Part shown: positions 7,778 through 16,088 of the stretch, piece by piece
Position numbering within the stretch: the stretch's first letter is position 1
How the letters are laid out: each line of letters begins with the position of its first letter
Assembly: GCA_902785355.1 (NCBI GenBank)
Contig: CACZYF010000008.1
Coordinates: 22,080-86,079 of the forward strand
Direction of reading: 5' to 3'
Source: an uncultured Ruminococcus sp.
GTDB taxonomy: Bacteria > Bacillota > Clostridia > Oscillospirales > Acutalibacteraceae
DNA length: 64,000 bases
Made by a program: the position numbers and the translations under genes
Notes under the pieces: model-generated
Database searches by the model: none
What the model was told of the DNA's origin: nothing
Seen by the model: the letters and a program-made list of their open reading frames with translations, nothing else

Positions 7778-9718
7778 ATGGCACTGGCAAAAATGAAACT
7801 GGTAAACGTCATCGGTATGCTGCGCGAGCTCGACGACGTTGCTTCCGTTCTGGGGCGAACGGGTGTATTCCAGCCCGACGAAACCGCGGATTTCTTCTCC
7901 GATAAAGAGAAGCTGATACCCGTGAACACCGCTAACGATTACGCGCCCCTGCTCGATAAGCTCAGAGTGTTGATGGCGGGCTCCGGTATCAGGCCGAAGA
8001 TCGTCGACGCGCCCGAGTATGATAACATGAGTCCCGCCGAGATGAAGCGGTTCATCGACGAGACCGATTCCCGGCTCGGTGAGCTGATCGAAAGAAGAGA
8101 CGCTCTGCGGGCGGAGCTGGACTTAAGTGAGGAGAATATCGCGAAAGCGAAGCACTTCTTCGGTCTGGATATCGACATCTCAAAGATCTATGAGTGCGAG
8201 TATATCATTACCCGCTTCGGAAAGCTCCCCAAGGACAGCTATGTAAAGCTGCAGAACTACAGCGATAATCCGTATATTGACTTCTTTCCGTGCTCTAACG
8301 ACGGCACCTATTACTGGGGCGTGTATGTTACGCCGCTGAGTAAGGCGGATGACGTTGATCGGTTGTTCTCGCGCCTGTTCTTTGAGCACGTCGATATCTC
8401 CGATATCCACGATAAGCCCGAGGTGTATGTCGAGCAGCAGACAAAGCTCAAAGATGATCTGACCGAGGAGATCAAGAAGCTGAACGGCGAGATAGACGAT
8501 TATGTGAAGAATCATGAGAACGGCATCCTCAAGATCTTCTCCGCGCTGTGCAAGCAGCATGCTTTTCTGTCGATCAAAAATCATGCATGTAAATATAAAA
8601 AGAGCTTTGTACTGGTCGGATGGATCCCCGCCGAGTACGAGGGACAGATAAAAGCCCTTCTTTCTCCGATAGAGAGCGTTGAGGTCACCTTTACCAAGGC
8701 GGAGGATGAGATAAAGCACTCTCCGCCCGTGAAGCTTAAGAACCGCTTTTTCTTCAGGCCGTTCGAGTATTATACTGAAATGTACGGCTTGCCGAATGCC
8801 CGTGAGATCGACCCCTCGTGGTTCATCGCGCTGACATATACACTACTGTTCGGCATCATGTTCGCCGACGTCGGTCACGGGCTGATGCTGCTGATCGCGG
8901 CGATCTTCATGTATAAGAAGATGAAGATGCCGCTGGGCGCTCTCTTGATCCCCTGCTCGATCAGCTCGATGGTATTCGGCTGTGTGTTCGGTTCTGTATT
9001 CGGCTTTGAGCATGTGCTCGATCCCGTATATAAAGCGCTGTTCGGACTGGAGGAAAAGCCGGTCGAGGTTATGGACGGCAATACGACTATGATCCTGATC
9101 TTCGGCGCTGTCGGTATCGGTATCGTTCTGCTGATCATCGCGATGATCCTCAACATCGTATCAAACCTGAAGAGGGGAGATATCGGAGGCGCGCTGTTCG
9201 GTGTGAACGGCGCAGCGGGTCTGGTGTTTTACACCTCGCTGGTCGCAGGTCTGGGCTGCAATATGCTGTTCGGTGTGTCCATCATGAAGCCCGCATATAT
9301 CATCTGCCTGATCGTGATACCGCTGCTTCTGGTCTTCTTCCGTGAACCGCTCTCTAAGCTGATCAGGGGAGAGCGAGAATTGTTTGAAGGAAGCTTCGGC
9401 TCGTTTATAGTCGATAACTTCTTCGAGATGTTTGAGGTCGCGCTGTCTTATGTGACCAACACCATGAGCTTCCTACGCGTCGGCGCGTTCATCCTTGTTC
9501 ATGCGGGCATGATGACCGTTGTGTTTGTCCTCGCGAACATGTTCGGGCCGGTCGGCTACTGGATCACGGTCGTGATCGGCAACATCCTTGTCATGGCGCT
9601 GGAAGCGCTTCTCGTCGGTATCCAGGTTCTCAGACTTGAATACTACGAGATGTTCAGCAGGTTCTACATCGGCGACGGCAGAAAGTTCGAGCCCGTCACC
9701 GTCAAAGATATAGCTTAA
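7778..9718 (+). CDS. ntpI: V/A-type ATPase subunit I (membrane stator)
   Basis: Predicted 646 aa. The N-terminal half (about 1-340) is soluble and helical with coiled stretches. The C-terminal half has about eight membrane segments, beginning after FRPFEYYTEMYGLPNAREIDP and FADVGHGLML, a strongly conserved subunit I/a signature. SYVTNTMSFLRVGAF near 565-580 contains the arginine expected to face the K ring during ion transfer. Start follows GGTGAGGTGAT. It forms the two half-channels of the rotary machine. Confidence 0.93.
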   Translation: MALAKMKLVNVIGMLRELDDVASVLGRTGVFQPDETADFFSDKEKLIPVNTANDYAPLLDKLRVLMAGSGIRPKIVDAPEYDNMSPAEMKRFIDETDSRLGELIERRDALRAELDLSEENIAKAKHFFGLDIDISKIYECEYIITRFGKLPKDSYVKLQNYSDNPYIDFFPCSNDGTYYWGVYVTPLSKADDVDRLFSRLFFEHVDISDIHDKPEVYVEQQTKLKDDLTEEIKKLNGEIDDYVKNHENGILKIFSALCKQHAFLSIKNHACKYKKSFVLVGWIPAEYEGQIKALLSPIESVEVTFTKAEDEIKHSPPVKLKNRFFFRPFEYYTEMYGLPNAREIDPSWFIALTYTLLFGIMFADVGHGLMLLIAAIFMYKKMKMPLGALLIPCSISSMVFGCVFGSVFGFEHVLDPVYKALFGLEEKPVEVMDGNTTMILIFGAVGIGIVLLIIAMILNIVSNLKRGDIGGALFGVNGAAGLVFYTSLVAGLGCNMLFGVSIMKPAYIICLIVIPLLLVFFREPLSKLIRGERELFEGSFGSFIVDNFFEMFEVALSYVTNTMSFLRVGAFILVHAGMMTVVFVLANMFGPVGYWITVVIGNILVMALEALLVGIQVLRLEYYEMFSRFYIGDGRKFEPVTVKDIA

Positions 9719-9735
9719 TTTGGAGGTAATCTATT

Positions 9736-10161
9736 ATGTTACAGTATTTATTGATGTTTATTCCCGCCGCTTTTCTGGTGATCTCCGTTCTTCTGTGCAT
9801 GAGAGCGTATAATAAGGGCAAGAGCCCCAAGAAGGCTGTATTGAGCCAGATCTTCTCCTTCTGCGCGGTTTCCGCGTTCTGTCTGATCTGCCCGATCGTC
9901 GCTCATGCTGCAGGCGCGGGCGAAGCTGCTCAGACCGCCGCTAATTCCTCCGCGGGACTCGGTTATATATCCGCGGGTCTTTCTACCGGTCTGTCCTGTA
10001 TCGGCGGCGGTATCGCTGTCGGCGGCTCTGCTCCCGCGGCGATCGGCGCTACCAGCGAGGATCCCAAGAACTTCGGTAAGTCGATCATTTTCGTCGCGCT
10101 CGGTGAAGGCTGCGCGCTGTACGGTATGCTGATCTCCATCATGATCCTCACCAGCCTCTGA
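9736..10161 (+). CDS. ntpK: V/A-type ATPase subunit K (ion-binding ring protein)
   Basis: Predicted 141 aa with four membrane segments in two hairpins; start follows TGGAGGTAAT. The second hairpin (about 78-141) is a standard c-ring unit: GLGYISAGLSTGLSCIGGGI, a polar loop TSEDPKN, then FVALGEGCALYG with the ion-carrying glutamate. The first hairpin has a basic loop (YNKGKSPKKA) and no ion-binding carboxylate, followed by an AHAAGAGEAAQT stretch. Only one ion site per four-helix unit is seen, as in Enterococcus NtpK. Whether it carries sodium or protons cannot be decided by eye. Confidence 0.9.
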   Translation: MLQYLLMFIPAAFLVISVLLCMRAYNKGKSPKKAVLSQIFSFCAVSAFCLICPIVAHAAGAGEAAQTAANSSAGLGYISAGLSTGLSCIGGGIAVGGSAPAAIGATSEDPKNFGKSIIFVALGEGCALYGMLISIMILTSL

Positions 10162-10166
10162 TAACC

Positions 10167-10478
10167 ATGAGAATGTACTTACTCAGCGATAATGTCGATA
10201 CCCTGATGGGGATGCGTATGTCCGGTGTGGACGGCGTTGTGCTCCATAAGGAGGACGAACTCCGCGAGAAGCTCGGTTCGCTTATCAAGGAGAAGGATAT
10301 CGCTGTAATCTTGATCACATCTACGCTGTTGAACATGATTCGTGATACCGTGTACGATCTAAAGCTCCGTCTCGAACGACCGCTGATTATCGAGATCCCC
10401 GACCGCCACGGAAACGGACGGACGAAGGACAGCATCACGAAGTACGTGAAGGACGCGATCGGCGTCGATATGAGCTGA
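10167..10478 (+). CDS. ntpG: V/A-type ATPase subunit F (central stalk)
   Basis: Predicted 103 aa. MRMYLLSDNVDTLMGMRMSG at the N-terminus, then an alternating strand/helix pattern with DIAVILITSTLLNM and PLIIEIPDR, matches the Rossmann-like F subunit of the central stalk. Starts 5 bp after the subunit K stop. The symbol follows the Enterococcus naming in which this subunit is NtpG. Confidence 0.85.
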   Translation: MRMYLLSDNVDTLMGMRMSGVDGVVLHKEDELREKLGSLIKEKDIAVILITSTLLNMIRDTVYDLKLRLERPLIIEIPDRHGNGRTKDSITKYVKDAIGVDMS

Positions 10479-10503
10479 CGCAAACGTCAAGAGAAGGTGA
10501 ATT

Positions 10504-11232
10504 ATGAACGACAACCATAATGATTCCAAGTTTTTGACTGCGATTTATCAAAACGCAGAAGAGCGGAAGGAGCAGTTGAAACAGGATCTGAAAGAGAATA
10601 ACAAGACTGGTAAGCAGAAGATGAAAGCTTCCCTTTTGTCTGTATCCGATAACACGAAAGAAAGCAAGTTTTTTGACGCGATCAATCAGGACGCGCAGGA
10701 ACATATGGCGCAGATCTCGAGAGAGATCGAGGCGTATAAAAACGAGAAGATCGAACAGGCGACCGAGCAGGGTCTCAACGACGCCTATGAGTTGATCCGT
10801 GCCGACGTTACCAAGCGCACCGCCGCAATTGTGAACGGCGTCGCGAAAAAGCAGCTTGAACTGAAGAACAGCCTGTATGCGGAGCGTGAGTCGATTCGTG
10901 AAGAGGTGTTTCACAGGGCGGAGGAGAGGCTCGGAAGCTTTGCCGCCTCCGATGAATATATCGGTTTTCTGAACGCTTCTTTGGATAAGATCGCGCAGTT
11001 CGCGGGCGACGGCAAATGTACCGTTTATATCGCTCCGACTGATGAAGATAAGCGTTCTCTGATAGAAGCGAAGCTCCCCGGCGCTGAGATCAAGGCAGAC
11101 AACCATATCCTGATCGGCGGCGTTAAGGCGCATATCCCCGCCGGAGGGATTATGCTCGATGATACGCTCGACACCCGTCTTTCGGATCAATATGCGTGGT
11201 TTAATGAAAACTCAGGCTTGAAGGTGGTGTAA
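10504..11232 (+). CDS. ntpE: V/A-type ATPase subunit E (peripheral stalk)
   Basis: Predicted 242 aa; start follows AGAAGGTGA. The first 140 residues are charged helix (for example ISREIEAYKNEKIEQATEQG). The C-terminal globular part includes CTVYIAPTDEDKRS and NHILIGGVKAHIPAGGIMLDDTLDTRL, the subunit E signature that clamps the head. The N-terminus is longer than usual, with two similar blocks (SKFLTAIYQNAEERKEQ and SKFFDAINQDAQEHMAQ) about 50 aa apart, suggesting a small internal duplication. Confidence 0.9.
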   Translation: MNDNHNDSKFLTAIYQNAEERKEQLKQDLKENNKTGKQKMKASLLSVSDNTKESKFFDAINQDAQEHMAQISREIEAYKNEKIEQATEQGLNDAYELIRADVTKRTAAIVNGVAKKQLELKNSLYAERESIREEVFHRAEERLGSFAASDEYIGFLNASLDKIAQFAGDGKCTVYIAPTDEDKRSLIEAKLPGAEIKADNHILIGGVKAHIPAGGIMLDDTLDTRLSDQYAWFNENSGLKVV

Positions 11233-11234
11233 AG

Positions 11235-12986
11235 ATGGCAAATGTAATATACGGCATTAACGGGCCCGTTGTTACCGTAAAGAACGCGACCGAGTTCTCC
11301 ATGATGGAGATGGTGTATGTCGGTAAGCAGCGACTTGTCGGCGAGATCATCGGTATCACCTCCGAGTTGACCACCATTCAGTGCTATGAGGAGACCACAG
11401 GGCTCAAGCCCGGCGATCCCGTCGAGGGTACCCATACCCAGATGACGCTGATGCTCGGTCCCGGTATCCTCGATAACATCTTTGACGGCATCGAGCGACC
11501 GCTCGCCGAGATCGAGAAGGAGGTCGGCGCGTTCATCAACCGCGGCTCTCAGGTATCCTCTCTCGATACCGAGAGGGAATGGGACGTTACCGTCACCGCG
11601 AAGGTCGGCGATGAACTCAAGGGCGGCGAGGTGTACGCCACCTGTCCCGAAACACAGATCATCACGCACAAGCTGATGGTGCCTCCGCTGCTCAGCGGTA
11701 AGGTCGTTGGGGTAAAGCCCGACGGAAAATACAAGCTTAACGATACTATTGTAGAATTAGAGGATCGATACGGTGTTGTTCATGAGCTGACGCTCGTACA
11801 GCGCTGGCCGATCCGCACGCCCCGTCCCGTTGCCAAGCGCTTGACGCCTACCGTCCCGCTGATCACCGGTCAGCGCGTCATCGACACGCTGTTTCCGATC
11901 TCCAAGGGCGGTACGGCGGCGATCCCCGGCGGCTTCGGTACCGGCAAGACCATGACCCAGCACCAGCTCGCAAAGTGGTGCGACGCGGATATCATCGTCT
12001 ATGTCGGCTGCGGTGAGCGCGGCAACGAGATGAGCCAGGTTCTGCAGGAGTTCTCAGAGCTGATCGATCCGAAGTCCGGCAGACCCATGACCGACAGAAC
12101 CACCCTGATCGCCAATACTTCCAATATGCCTGTCGCTGCGCGTGAGGCGTCCATCTACACCGGTATCACCCTTGCGGAATACTACCGTGATATGGGCTAT
12201 GACGTAGCGATCATGGCTGACTCCACCTCCCGTTGGGCGGAGGCGCTCAGAGAGATCTCCGGACGTTTGGAAGAAATGCCCGCCGAAGAAGGCTTCCCTG
12301 CCTATCTGCCCTCCAGACTGTCCGAGTTTTATGAGAGAGCCGGCAGAGCCGATGTGCTCAGCGGTTCTCAGGGCTCGGTCACCATCATCGGCGCGGTATC
12401 GCCGCAGGGCTCCGATTTTTCCGAGCCGGTCACCCAGAACACCAAGCGCTTTACACGCTGCTTCTGGGCGCTGGACAAGTCCCTCGCTTACGCCCGCCAT
12501 TATCCCGCAATCAACTGGATGGACAGCTACAGTGAGTACTTCACCGACCTCGATCCGTATTATGATGAACATTTCGGAAGAGAGTTTATCGCCTATCGAA
12601 ACAGTATCTCCGCACTCTTGCAGGAGGAAAACCGCCTCATGGAGATCGTCAAGCTGATCGGCTCCGACGTTCTTCCCGATGACCAGAAGTTGATTATTGA
12701 GATCGCGAAGATCATCCGCGTCGGCTTTCTGCAGCAGAACGCCTTCCATAAGGACGATACCTACGTCCCTCTTGAAAAACAGAAGCGCATGATGGAAGTG
12801 ATCCTTCACCTGTATGAGCAGGCTAAGACCGTTGTCGCGGGCAATATCCCGATCAAGCGCATCGTCGAAACGGGTCTTTTTGAAAAAGTCACTAAGATCA
12901 AATACGATATTCCCAATGATAATCTCGGTATGTTCGATGATTACATCGCGGAAATCGATGAAAAGATTCAGAGTATTTTAAGCTGA
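11235..12986 (+). CDS. ntpA: V/A-type ATPase catalytic subunit A
   Basis: Predicted 583 aa, a normal length. The N-terminal barrel ([12 protein letters not shown]) precedes the non-homologous insert typical of A subunits. The Walker A is GGFGTGKT at about 233-240, changed from the more common GPFGSGKT but with glycine, lysine and threonine intact. [15 protein letters not shown], then [31 protein letters not shown], are catalytic-subunit motifs. It hydrolyses or makes ATP at the A/B interface. Starts two bases after the subunit E stop. Confidence 0.96.
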   Translation: MANVIYGINGPVVTVKNATEFSMMEMVYVGKQRLVGEIIGITSELTTIQCYEETTGLKPGDPVEGTHTQMTLMLGPGILDNIFDGIERPLAEIEKEVGAFINRGSQVSSLDTEREWDVTVTAKVGDELKGGEVYATCPETQIITHKLMVPPLLSGKVVGVKPDGKYKLNDTIVELEDRYGVVHELTLVQRWPIRTPRPVAKRLTPTVPLITGQRVIDTLFPISKGGTAAIPGGFGTGKTMTQHQLAKWCDADIIVYVGCGERGNEMSQVLQEFSELIDPKSGRPMTDRTTLIANTSNMPVAAREASIYTGITLAEYYRDMGYDVAIMADSTSRWAEALREISGRLEEMPAEEGFPAYLPSRLSEFYERAGRADVLSGSQGSVTIIGAVSPQGSDFSEPVTQNTKRFTRCFWALDKSLAYARHYPAINWMDSYSEYFTDLDPYYDEHFGREFIAYRNSISALLQEENRLMEIVKLIGSDVLPDDQKLIIEIAKIIRVGFLQQNAFHKDDTYVPLEKQKRMMEVILHLYEQAKTVVAGNIPIKRIVETGLFEKVTKIKYDIPNDNLGMFDDYIAEIDEKIQSILS

Positions 12987-13001
12987 GGAGGGAGCCGCTT
13001 C

Positions 13002-14375
13002 ATGATTATTGAATATGTAGGCGTTAAAGAGATCAACGGCTCTCTGGTCGTTATCGACGGCGTCAAGGGCGTGTCGTATGAGGAGATCGTCGATATCAAG
13101 CTTGATAACGGTACCGCCCGTCAGGGTCGCGTCGTTCAGATCGAGGGAGACCGTATCGTCGTACAGGTTTTTGAAGGCACGCGAGATATCAGCCTCGATA
13201 ATACTACTGCCAGACTGACAGGACATCCGATGGAAATGCCGCTCTCTCCCGAGATCGTCGGCAGGATCCTCGACGGCGCAGGCAGACCGATCGACGGACT
13301 CGGCGATATCTATCCAGTCAAAAAGCGCGATGTCAACGGCACCGCGATCAATCCGGTTTCCCGTATCTATCCGAGAAACTATATCAATACCGGTATTTCG
13401 AGTATCGACACCTTGTCTACGCTGATCCGCGGACAAAAGCTGCCGATCTTCTCCGGTTCGGGTATGAAGCATAACGAGCTCGCGGTGCAGATCGTCCGCC
13501 AGGCGAAGATCACCGGTGCGGATGAGTCTAACTTCGGCGTGGTATTTGCCGCGATGGGCGTCAAGAACGACGTCGCCGACTATTTTAAAAAGAGCTTTGA
13601 GGAAGCGGGCGTTATGCAGCATGTTACGATGTTCCTGAACCTCAGTAACGATCCGATCATCGAGCGTACCCTGACCCCGCGCTGCGCGCTGACGGTCGCT
13701 GAGTATCTCGCCTTTGAGCTGAATATGCATATCCTCGTCATTATGACGGATATGACCTCCTATGCCGAGGCGCTGCGTGAGTTCTCGTCCAGTAAGGGCG
13801 AGATCCCGGGACGTAAGGGCTTCCCCGGATATCTGTACAGTGATTTTGCGTCCATGTACGAGCGTGCGGGTATGATCAAGGGCTCAACCGGTTCTTTGAC
13901 TCAGATCCCGATTTTGACAATGCCGAACGATGATATTACCCACCCCGTACCCGATCTGACGGGTTATATCACAGAGGGTCAGATCGTTCTGGACCGCGGA
14001 TTGCAGAATCAAGGCATCTATCCGCCTGTCAACGTTCTGCCGTCCCTGTCCCGACTGATGAAGGACGGTATCGGCGAGGGCTTTACCAGAGCCGACCATC
14101 CGGCGTTGTCCAACCAGCTCTTCGCAAGTTATGCAAAGGTTATTGACGCGCGTTCTCTCGCGTCCGTTATCGGTGAAGAGGAGCTCTCCGATACCGATAA
14201 GAAGTATCTCGAGTTCGGCAGACAGTTTGAGAGTACCTTCATCAATCAGGGCTTCAACGAGGATCGCGACATCGGGCAGAGTCTTGATTTGGGCTGGAAG
14301 CTGTTGTCGACGCTTCCGCGCAGCGAGCTGGATCGCGTAGACGACGAGCTGCTCGATAAGTATTACGGTAAGTAA
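13002..14375 (+). CDS. ntpB: V/A-type ATPase regulatory subunit B
   Basis: Predicted 457 aa; start downstream of GAGGAGGGAG. It lacks a canonical Walker [14 protein letters not shown] stands in the P-loop position, as in known non-catalytic B subunits. [34 protein letters not shown] is highly characteristic. It alternates with subunit A in the head. The order A-B-D is conserved in V/A operons. Confidence 0.96.
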   Translation: MIIEYVGVKEINGSLVVIDGVKGVSYEEIVDIKLDNGTARQGRVVQIEGDRIVVQVFEGTRDISLDNTTARLTGHPMEMPLSPEIVGRILDGAGRPIDGLGDIYPVKKRDVNGTAINPVSRIYPRNYINTGISSIDTLSTLIRGQKLPIFSGSGMKHNELAVQIVRQAKITGADESNFGVVFAAMGVKNDVADYFKKSFEEAGVMQHVTMFLNLSNDPIIERTLTPRCALTVAEYLAFELNMHILVIMTDMTSYAEALREFSSSKGEIPGRKGFPGYLYSDFASMYERAGMIKGSTGSLTQIPILTMPNDDITHPVPDLTGYITEGQIVLDRGLQNQGIYPPVNVLPSLSRLMKDGIGEGFTRADHPALSNQLFASYAKVIDARSLASVIGEEELSDTDKKYLEFGRQFESTFINQGFNEDRDIGQSLDLGWKLLSTLPRSELDRVDDELLDKYYGK

Positions 14376-14420
14376 CAGATAGGGGAGACCCCCTTTATTA
14401 TTCATGGGTGAGGTGATAGC

Positions 14421-15038
14421 ATGGCGCAGCACGCCGTACCGACAAAAGGAAATCTGATGGCGACCAAGAAGTCGCTCGCTTTGGCGAAGGTCGGCTATGA
14501 GCTGATGGATAAGAAGCGCAATATCCTGATCCGTGAGATGATGGCGCTGATCGATCGCGCCTCAGCCATCCAGAGCACCATCGACGACGCTTTTGCAAAC
14601 GCTTATAAGGCGCTGGAGAAAGCGAATATTACTCTCGGCTTTTGTAACGAGCTGTCTAAGACGATCCCGTTCGATACATCGGTGACGATGGATTCCCGCT
14701 CGATCATGGGCGTAGAGATCCCTATCCTCTCGATCGAGAAGCCTGAGGAAAGCGAGCTTCATTACGGCCTGCACTCTACGAACGCCCGCTTCGACGAGGC
14801 GGTATCGCTGTTTATGCAGGCTAAGTACCTGACTGTTGAGCTTGCTGAAATAGAAAACAGCGTTTATCGTCTGGCTGTCGCGATCAAGCAGACTCAGAAG
14901 CGTGCGAACGCGCTGAAGAACATCATGATCCCCAAGTTTGAGGATGATGTGAAGTTCATCACCGACGCACTCGATGAGAAGGACAGAGAGGAGTTTTCTC
15001 GCCTGAAGGTCATCAAAAAACAAAAGGCTGATAAATAA
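14421..15038 (+). CDS. ntpD: V/A-type ATPase subunit D (central rotor)
   Basis: Predicted 205 aa. Starts at ATG 14421 after GGTGAGGTGATAG. PTKGNLMATKKSLALAKVGYELMDKKR is the conserved N-terminal helix of the D subunit, and the long C-terminal helix carries QTQKRANALKNIMIPKFEDDVKFI. Both helices form the rotor shaft inside the A3B3 head. It is the last recognised ATPase subunit of the operon. Confidence 0.93.
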   Translation: MAQHAVPTKGNLMATKKSLALAKVGYELMDKKRNILIREMMALIDRASAIQSTIDDAFANAYKALEKANITLGFCNELSKTIPFDTSVTMDSRSIMGVEIPILSIEKPEESELHYGLHSTNARFDEAVSLFMQAKYLTVELAEIENSVYRLAVAIKQTQKRANALKNIMIPKFEDDVKFITDALDEKDREEFSRLKVIKKQKADK

Positions 15039-15076
15039 GCGGATACACGACTTAGTTCATAAAAGGAGAATTGATC

Positions 15077-15472
15077 ATGTCAATCGTTAATTTACAAGCG
15101 TATAAGGTCGATAAAATCGAATTTGTCAATGAATTGGAGAACGGTACCAAGATCGCACTGGGCAACAAGTATTCTTATCAGGTGCAGTATGCCGTAGGAA
15201 AGAGCGTCGCGAAGGGTACTTTTGATATCGAGGTCCACGATAAAGAAAACCCTGATAAATTCAGGATCCACATCATCATCGTCGGTATCTTTTCATTTGA
15301 CGAGAAGGAGAAGAAGGAGCTGATCCATACCGAGACCTTCAAGTCGCTGTTCCCGTACGCCAAGGCGCTGATCACTACCGTGACCGCTAACTGCGGCATC
15401 CAGCCCGTCATTATCCCGAACATCGATATCGACAATCAGGAGATATACCGTATAGACGGTAATCAGCAGTAA
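15077..15472 (+). CDS. SecB-like chaperone-domain protein
   Basis: Predicted 131 aa, ATG at 15077 with AAAGGAG about 10 bases upstream (a TTG at 15071 is in frame but badly spaced). Strands such as YKVDKIEFVNELENG and GTFDIEVHDKENPDKFRIHIIIVGIFSF lead to LFPYAKALITTVTANCGIQPVIIPNIDID. This closely follows the SecB C-terminal pattern LFPYAR..IS.L..R.G.PP..L.PINF. SecB proteins hold unfolded preproteins or act as toxin-antitoxin chaperones; most Firmicutes lack the classical one. There is no terminator between subunit D and this gene, so it is the likely last gene of the V-ATPase transcript. Its client is unknown. Confidence 0.7.
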   Translation: MSIVNLQAYKVDKIEFVNELENGTKIALGNKYSYQVQYAVGKSVAKGTFDIEVHDKENPDKFRIHIIIVGIFSFDEKEKKELIHTETFKSLFPYAKALITTVTANCGIQPVIIPNIDIDNQEIYRIDGNQQ

Positions 15473-15629
15473 TACTAATTTCAATTAAAACGCTTAAACA
15501 AGATATTTGCGGAAAATTTCGCAGAGCAAGGCGGAGATCGCAGGCAGGCTGGCGCCTGTCAAGATTGACAACGCAGCTATGCGGAATTTAACGCAATAGA
15601 TGTTAAAGGGTTTTATTTGAAATTAGTAT
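15472..15629 (+). mobile_element. 158-bp inverted-repeat element, copy B
   Basis: Terminal inverted repeats ATACTAATTTCAATTAAAAC (15472-15491) and its near-mirror at 15610-15629, one mismatch. The interior has TTTCGCAGAGCAAGGCGGA, the palindromic core GGCAGGCTGGCGCCTGTC, then CAGCTATGCGGAATTTA and CGCAATAGATG. The same interior is found inverted at 17714-17871. It begins at the last base of the SecB-like stop codon. Confidence 0.75.
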
Positions 15630-15633
15630 AAAC

Positions 15634-15664
15634 AAAAGGGAGCGTTCCGTGACGCTCCCTTTTC
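15634..15664 (+). terminator. Terminator of the V-ATPase operon
   Basis: AAAAGGGAGCG / CGCTCCCTTTT stem with an 8-nt loop and T tail, immediately after copy B of the 158-bp element. Confidence 0.8.
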
Positions 15665-15666
15665 TG

Positions 15667-15700
15667 ATAAAAAAGGATGTACCGGGGAGGGTACATCCTT
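15667..15700 (-). terminator. Terminator of tRNA-Gly (TCC)
   Basis: Minus-strand stem AAGGATGTACC/GGTACATCCTT followed by TTTTTT, just downstream of the minus-strand tRNA. Confidence 0.75.
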
Positions 15701-15708
15701 TAGTCTTT

Positions 15709-15782
15709 TGGAGCAGATGATGGGAATCGAACCCACACGGTCAGCTTGGAAGGCTGAAGTTCTACCACTAAACTACATCTGC
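15709..15782 (-). tRNA. tRNA-Gly (anticodon TCC)
   Basis: Minus strand: acceptor stem GCAGATG/CATCTGC, anticodon stem TCAGC/GCTGA around a loop with TCC, T arm GGGTTCGATTCCC, encoded CCA at 15711-15709. Confidence 0.95.
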
Positions 15783-15801
15783 ATTTTGATTTTCTTTATG
15801 T

Positions 15802-15830
15802 AGTATATCATAATCATTTCTGTTTGTCAA
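15802..15830 (-). promoter_or_regulatory. Promoter of tRNA-Gly (TCC)
   Basis: Minus strand: consensus TTGACA (15830-15825), 17-bp spacer, TATACT (15807-15802), 20 bp before the tRNA. Confidence 0.82.
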
Positions 15831-15994
15831 TCGGTTTTATCTGTCACAAAGTATTGAATTGTAACGTTGAGTTAACGTGAGGAGCTTTATCAAGAGAATG
15901 AAATAAAGAATAATACAGGTGCAATGTGCCGAAAACTGTCATAAATATTTATTCAGTTTTTACAATATTGTAACATCATATTTCTTTATTAGCC

Positions 15995-16024
15995 TTGATT
16001 ATGAGCTTTTACTTGTGCTATAAT
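15995..16024 (+). promoter_or_regulatory. Promoter of the PASTA pseudokinase gene
   Basis: TTGATT (15995-16000), 18-bp spacer, TATAAT (16019-16024) with an extended TGC in front. About 65 bp before the start codon. The stretch 15831-15994 upstream is AT-rich and holds no recognisable gene. Confidence 0.7.
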
Positions 16025-16088
16025 TGTTTGGAAAATTGACTCAGTATGACTTTTGATTAGAATATCAACGATTTAGGGGGACAACGAA

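Noticed and set aside
11925..11960. The changed Walker A (GGFGTGKT) in V-ATPase subunit A as a sign of inactivity.
   Set aside because: The lysine and threonine that contact nucleotide are intact and all other catalytic motifs are present.
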